From contig BCKQ01000010.1 in the NCBI GenBank assembly GCA_001600695.1, positions 272,090 to 336,089 on the forward strand: a DNA stretch of 64,000 nt, read 5' to 3'. The first letter of the stretch is position 1. Each line of letters begins with the position of its first letter. The notes under the pieces are model-generated. The model made no database searches. It worked only from the letters and a program-made list of their open reading frames with translations, and was not told where the DNA came from. A program made the position numbers and the translations under genes. Shown in pieces: positions 63,778-64,000 of this stretch. Origin of the DNA: Ascoidea asiatica (taxonomy: Eukaryota > Ascomycota > Saccharomycetes > Ascoideales > Ascoideaceae).

Positions 63778-64000
63778 TTAAATTTTATAGTCCTTGGAAA
63801 ATGTTTTGATTTTACTTATTTCTACAAGATGTCTCATTGTTGGTCTACCATGTGGACAATTCCAAGGTTTATCCAAAGTACTCAAGTTTCTTACAACTTT
63901 TGTCATCATTTTCTCAGTTAATGGCTTACCTATCATTATACTCATTCTACATGCTCTTGAAGCAAACATACCATATATTTTAGAACATTGTAAAGATTCA
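63778..64000 (-). CDS. PMS1: DNA mismatch repair MutL homologue Pms1, C-terminal end only
   Basis: Only the last 73 codons are in the window; the gene runs off the right edge. The segment is almost the same as the end of S. cerevisiae Pms1: ACRMSIMIGKPL, VVRNLSTLDKPWNCPHGRPTMRHL and FSKDYKI at the stop. The ACR and CPHGRP motifs contribute to the zinc/metal site of the MutL-alpha endonuclease. Pms1 pairs with Mlh1 to nick DNA during mismatch repair. No truncation is seen at this end. Confidence 0.95.
   Translation of the reverse strand, partial: ESLQCSKIYGMFASRACRMSIMIGKPLTEKMMTKVVRNLSTLDKPWNCPHGRPTMRHLVEISKIKTFSKDYKI

Overview
The window is nuclear DNA of a budding yeast (Saccharomycotina). 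Nearly every recognisable protein has a Saccharomyces/Candida-type counterpart: NUR1, CPD1, PCT1, Crh-type wall transglycosylases, VPS20, MRF1, CDC1, PUS5-like, STT3, BEM3, QCR10 and PMS1. Genes are close together on both strands and only one intron could be supported (QCR10). The genome is very AT-rich. Coding sequence is dominated by A/T-ending codons and AAT (Asn) runs, CTG codons are rare, and isolated 'n' bases mark assembly ambiguities. The species cannot be fixed from this window. Whether CUG is read as Leu, Ser or Ala could not be settled by eye.

Layout, left to right. 1-3806: 5' part of a universal-stress-protein-like gene that leaves the left edge. 5159-6238: CPD1 cyclic phosphodiesterase. 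7429-9396: Q/N-rich protein of unknown function. 9829-11508: PCT1 (phosphatidylcholine synthesis). 12279-13922: Zn2Cys6 regulator. 14622-19007: very large histidine-phosphatase protein. 19450-20784: NUR1. 21978-23408: GPI-anchored Crh wall enzyme. 23874-24650: VPS20 (ESCRT-III). 24752-26200: mitochondrial release factor MRF1. 26201-33880: a 7.7-kb stretch with no intact gene, which seems to hold two diverged tandem copies of a decayed gene and is a candidate centromere or gene graveyard. 33881-36622: second Zn2Cys6 regulator. 37500-38444: second Crh enzyme, without the GPI tail. 39466-41340: secreted GH1 glycosidase. 41749-43425: CDC1. 43647-46433: unknown protein with 33 consecutive Asn. 46653-47609: PUS5-like pseudouridine synthase. 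47635-49893: PXA-domain protein. 50531-52756: STT3. 53235-57518: BEM3 Rho-GAP. 59063-59866: F-box protein. 61395-61730: QCR10 with a 9-nt first exon. 61989-63065: secreted GH53 endo-galactanase. 63778-64000: last codons of PMS1.

Functional themes. Cell surface and secretion are well represented: two Crh transglycosylases, CDC1 (GPI-anchor remodelling), STT3 (N-glycosylation), BEM3 (Cdc42 polarity), a secreted GH1 and a GH53. GH1 and GH53 suggest a yeast exposed to plant polysaccharides or glycosides. Mitochondrial functions are MRF1, QCR10 and PUS5.

Base composition is inverted compared with most genomes: several promoter regions contain islands that are clearly richer in G+C than the flanking genes. 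These islands carry recurring TCAC(A/G)TG E-box-like and CGGGTAA (Reb1-like) motifs. No tRNA, rRNA, intact transposon or CRISPR was seen. Start codons were taken as the first suitable ATG; for CDC1, STT3, the PXA gene and the first CRH gene the open frame extends upstream without an ATG, so the ATG was chosen.
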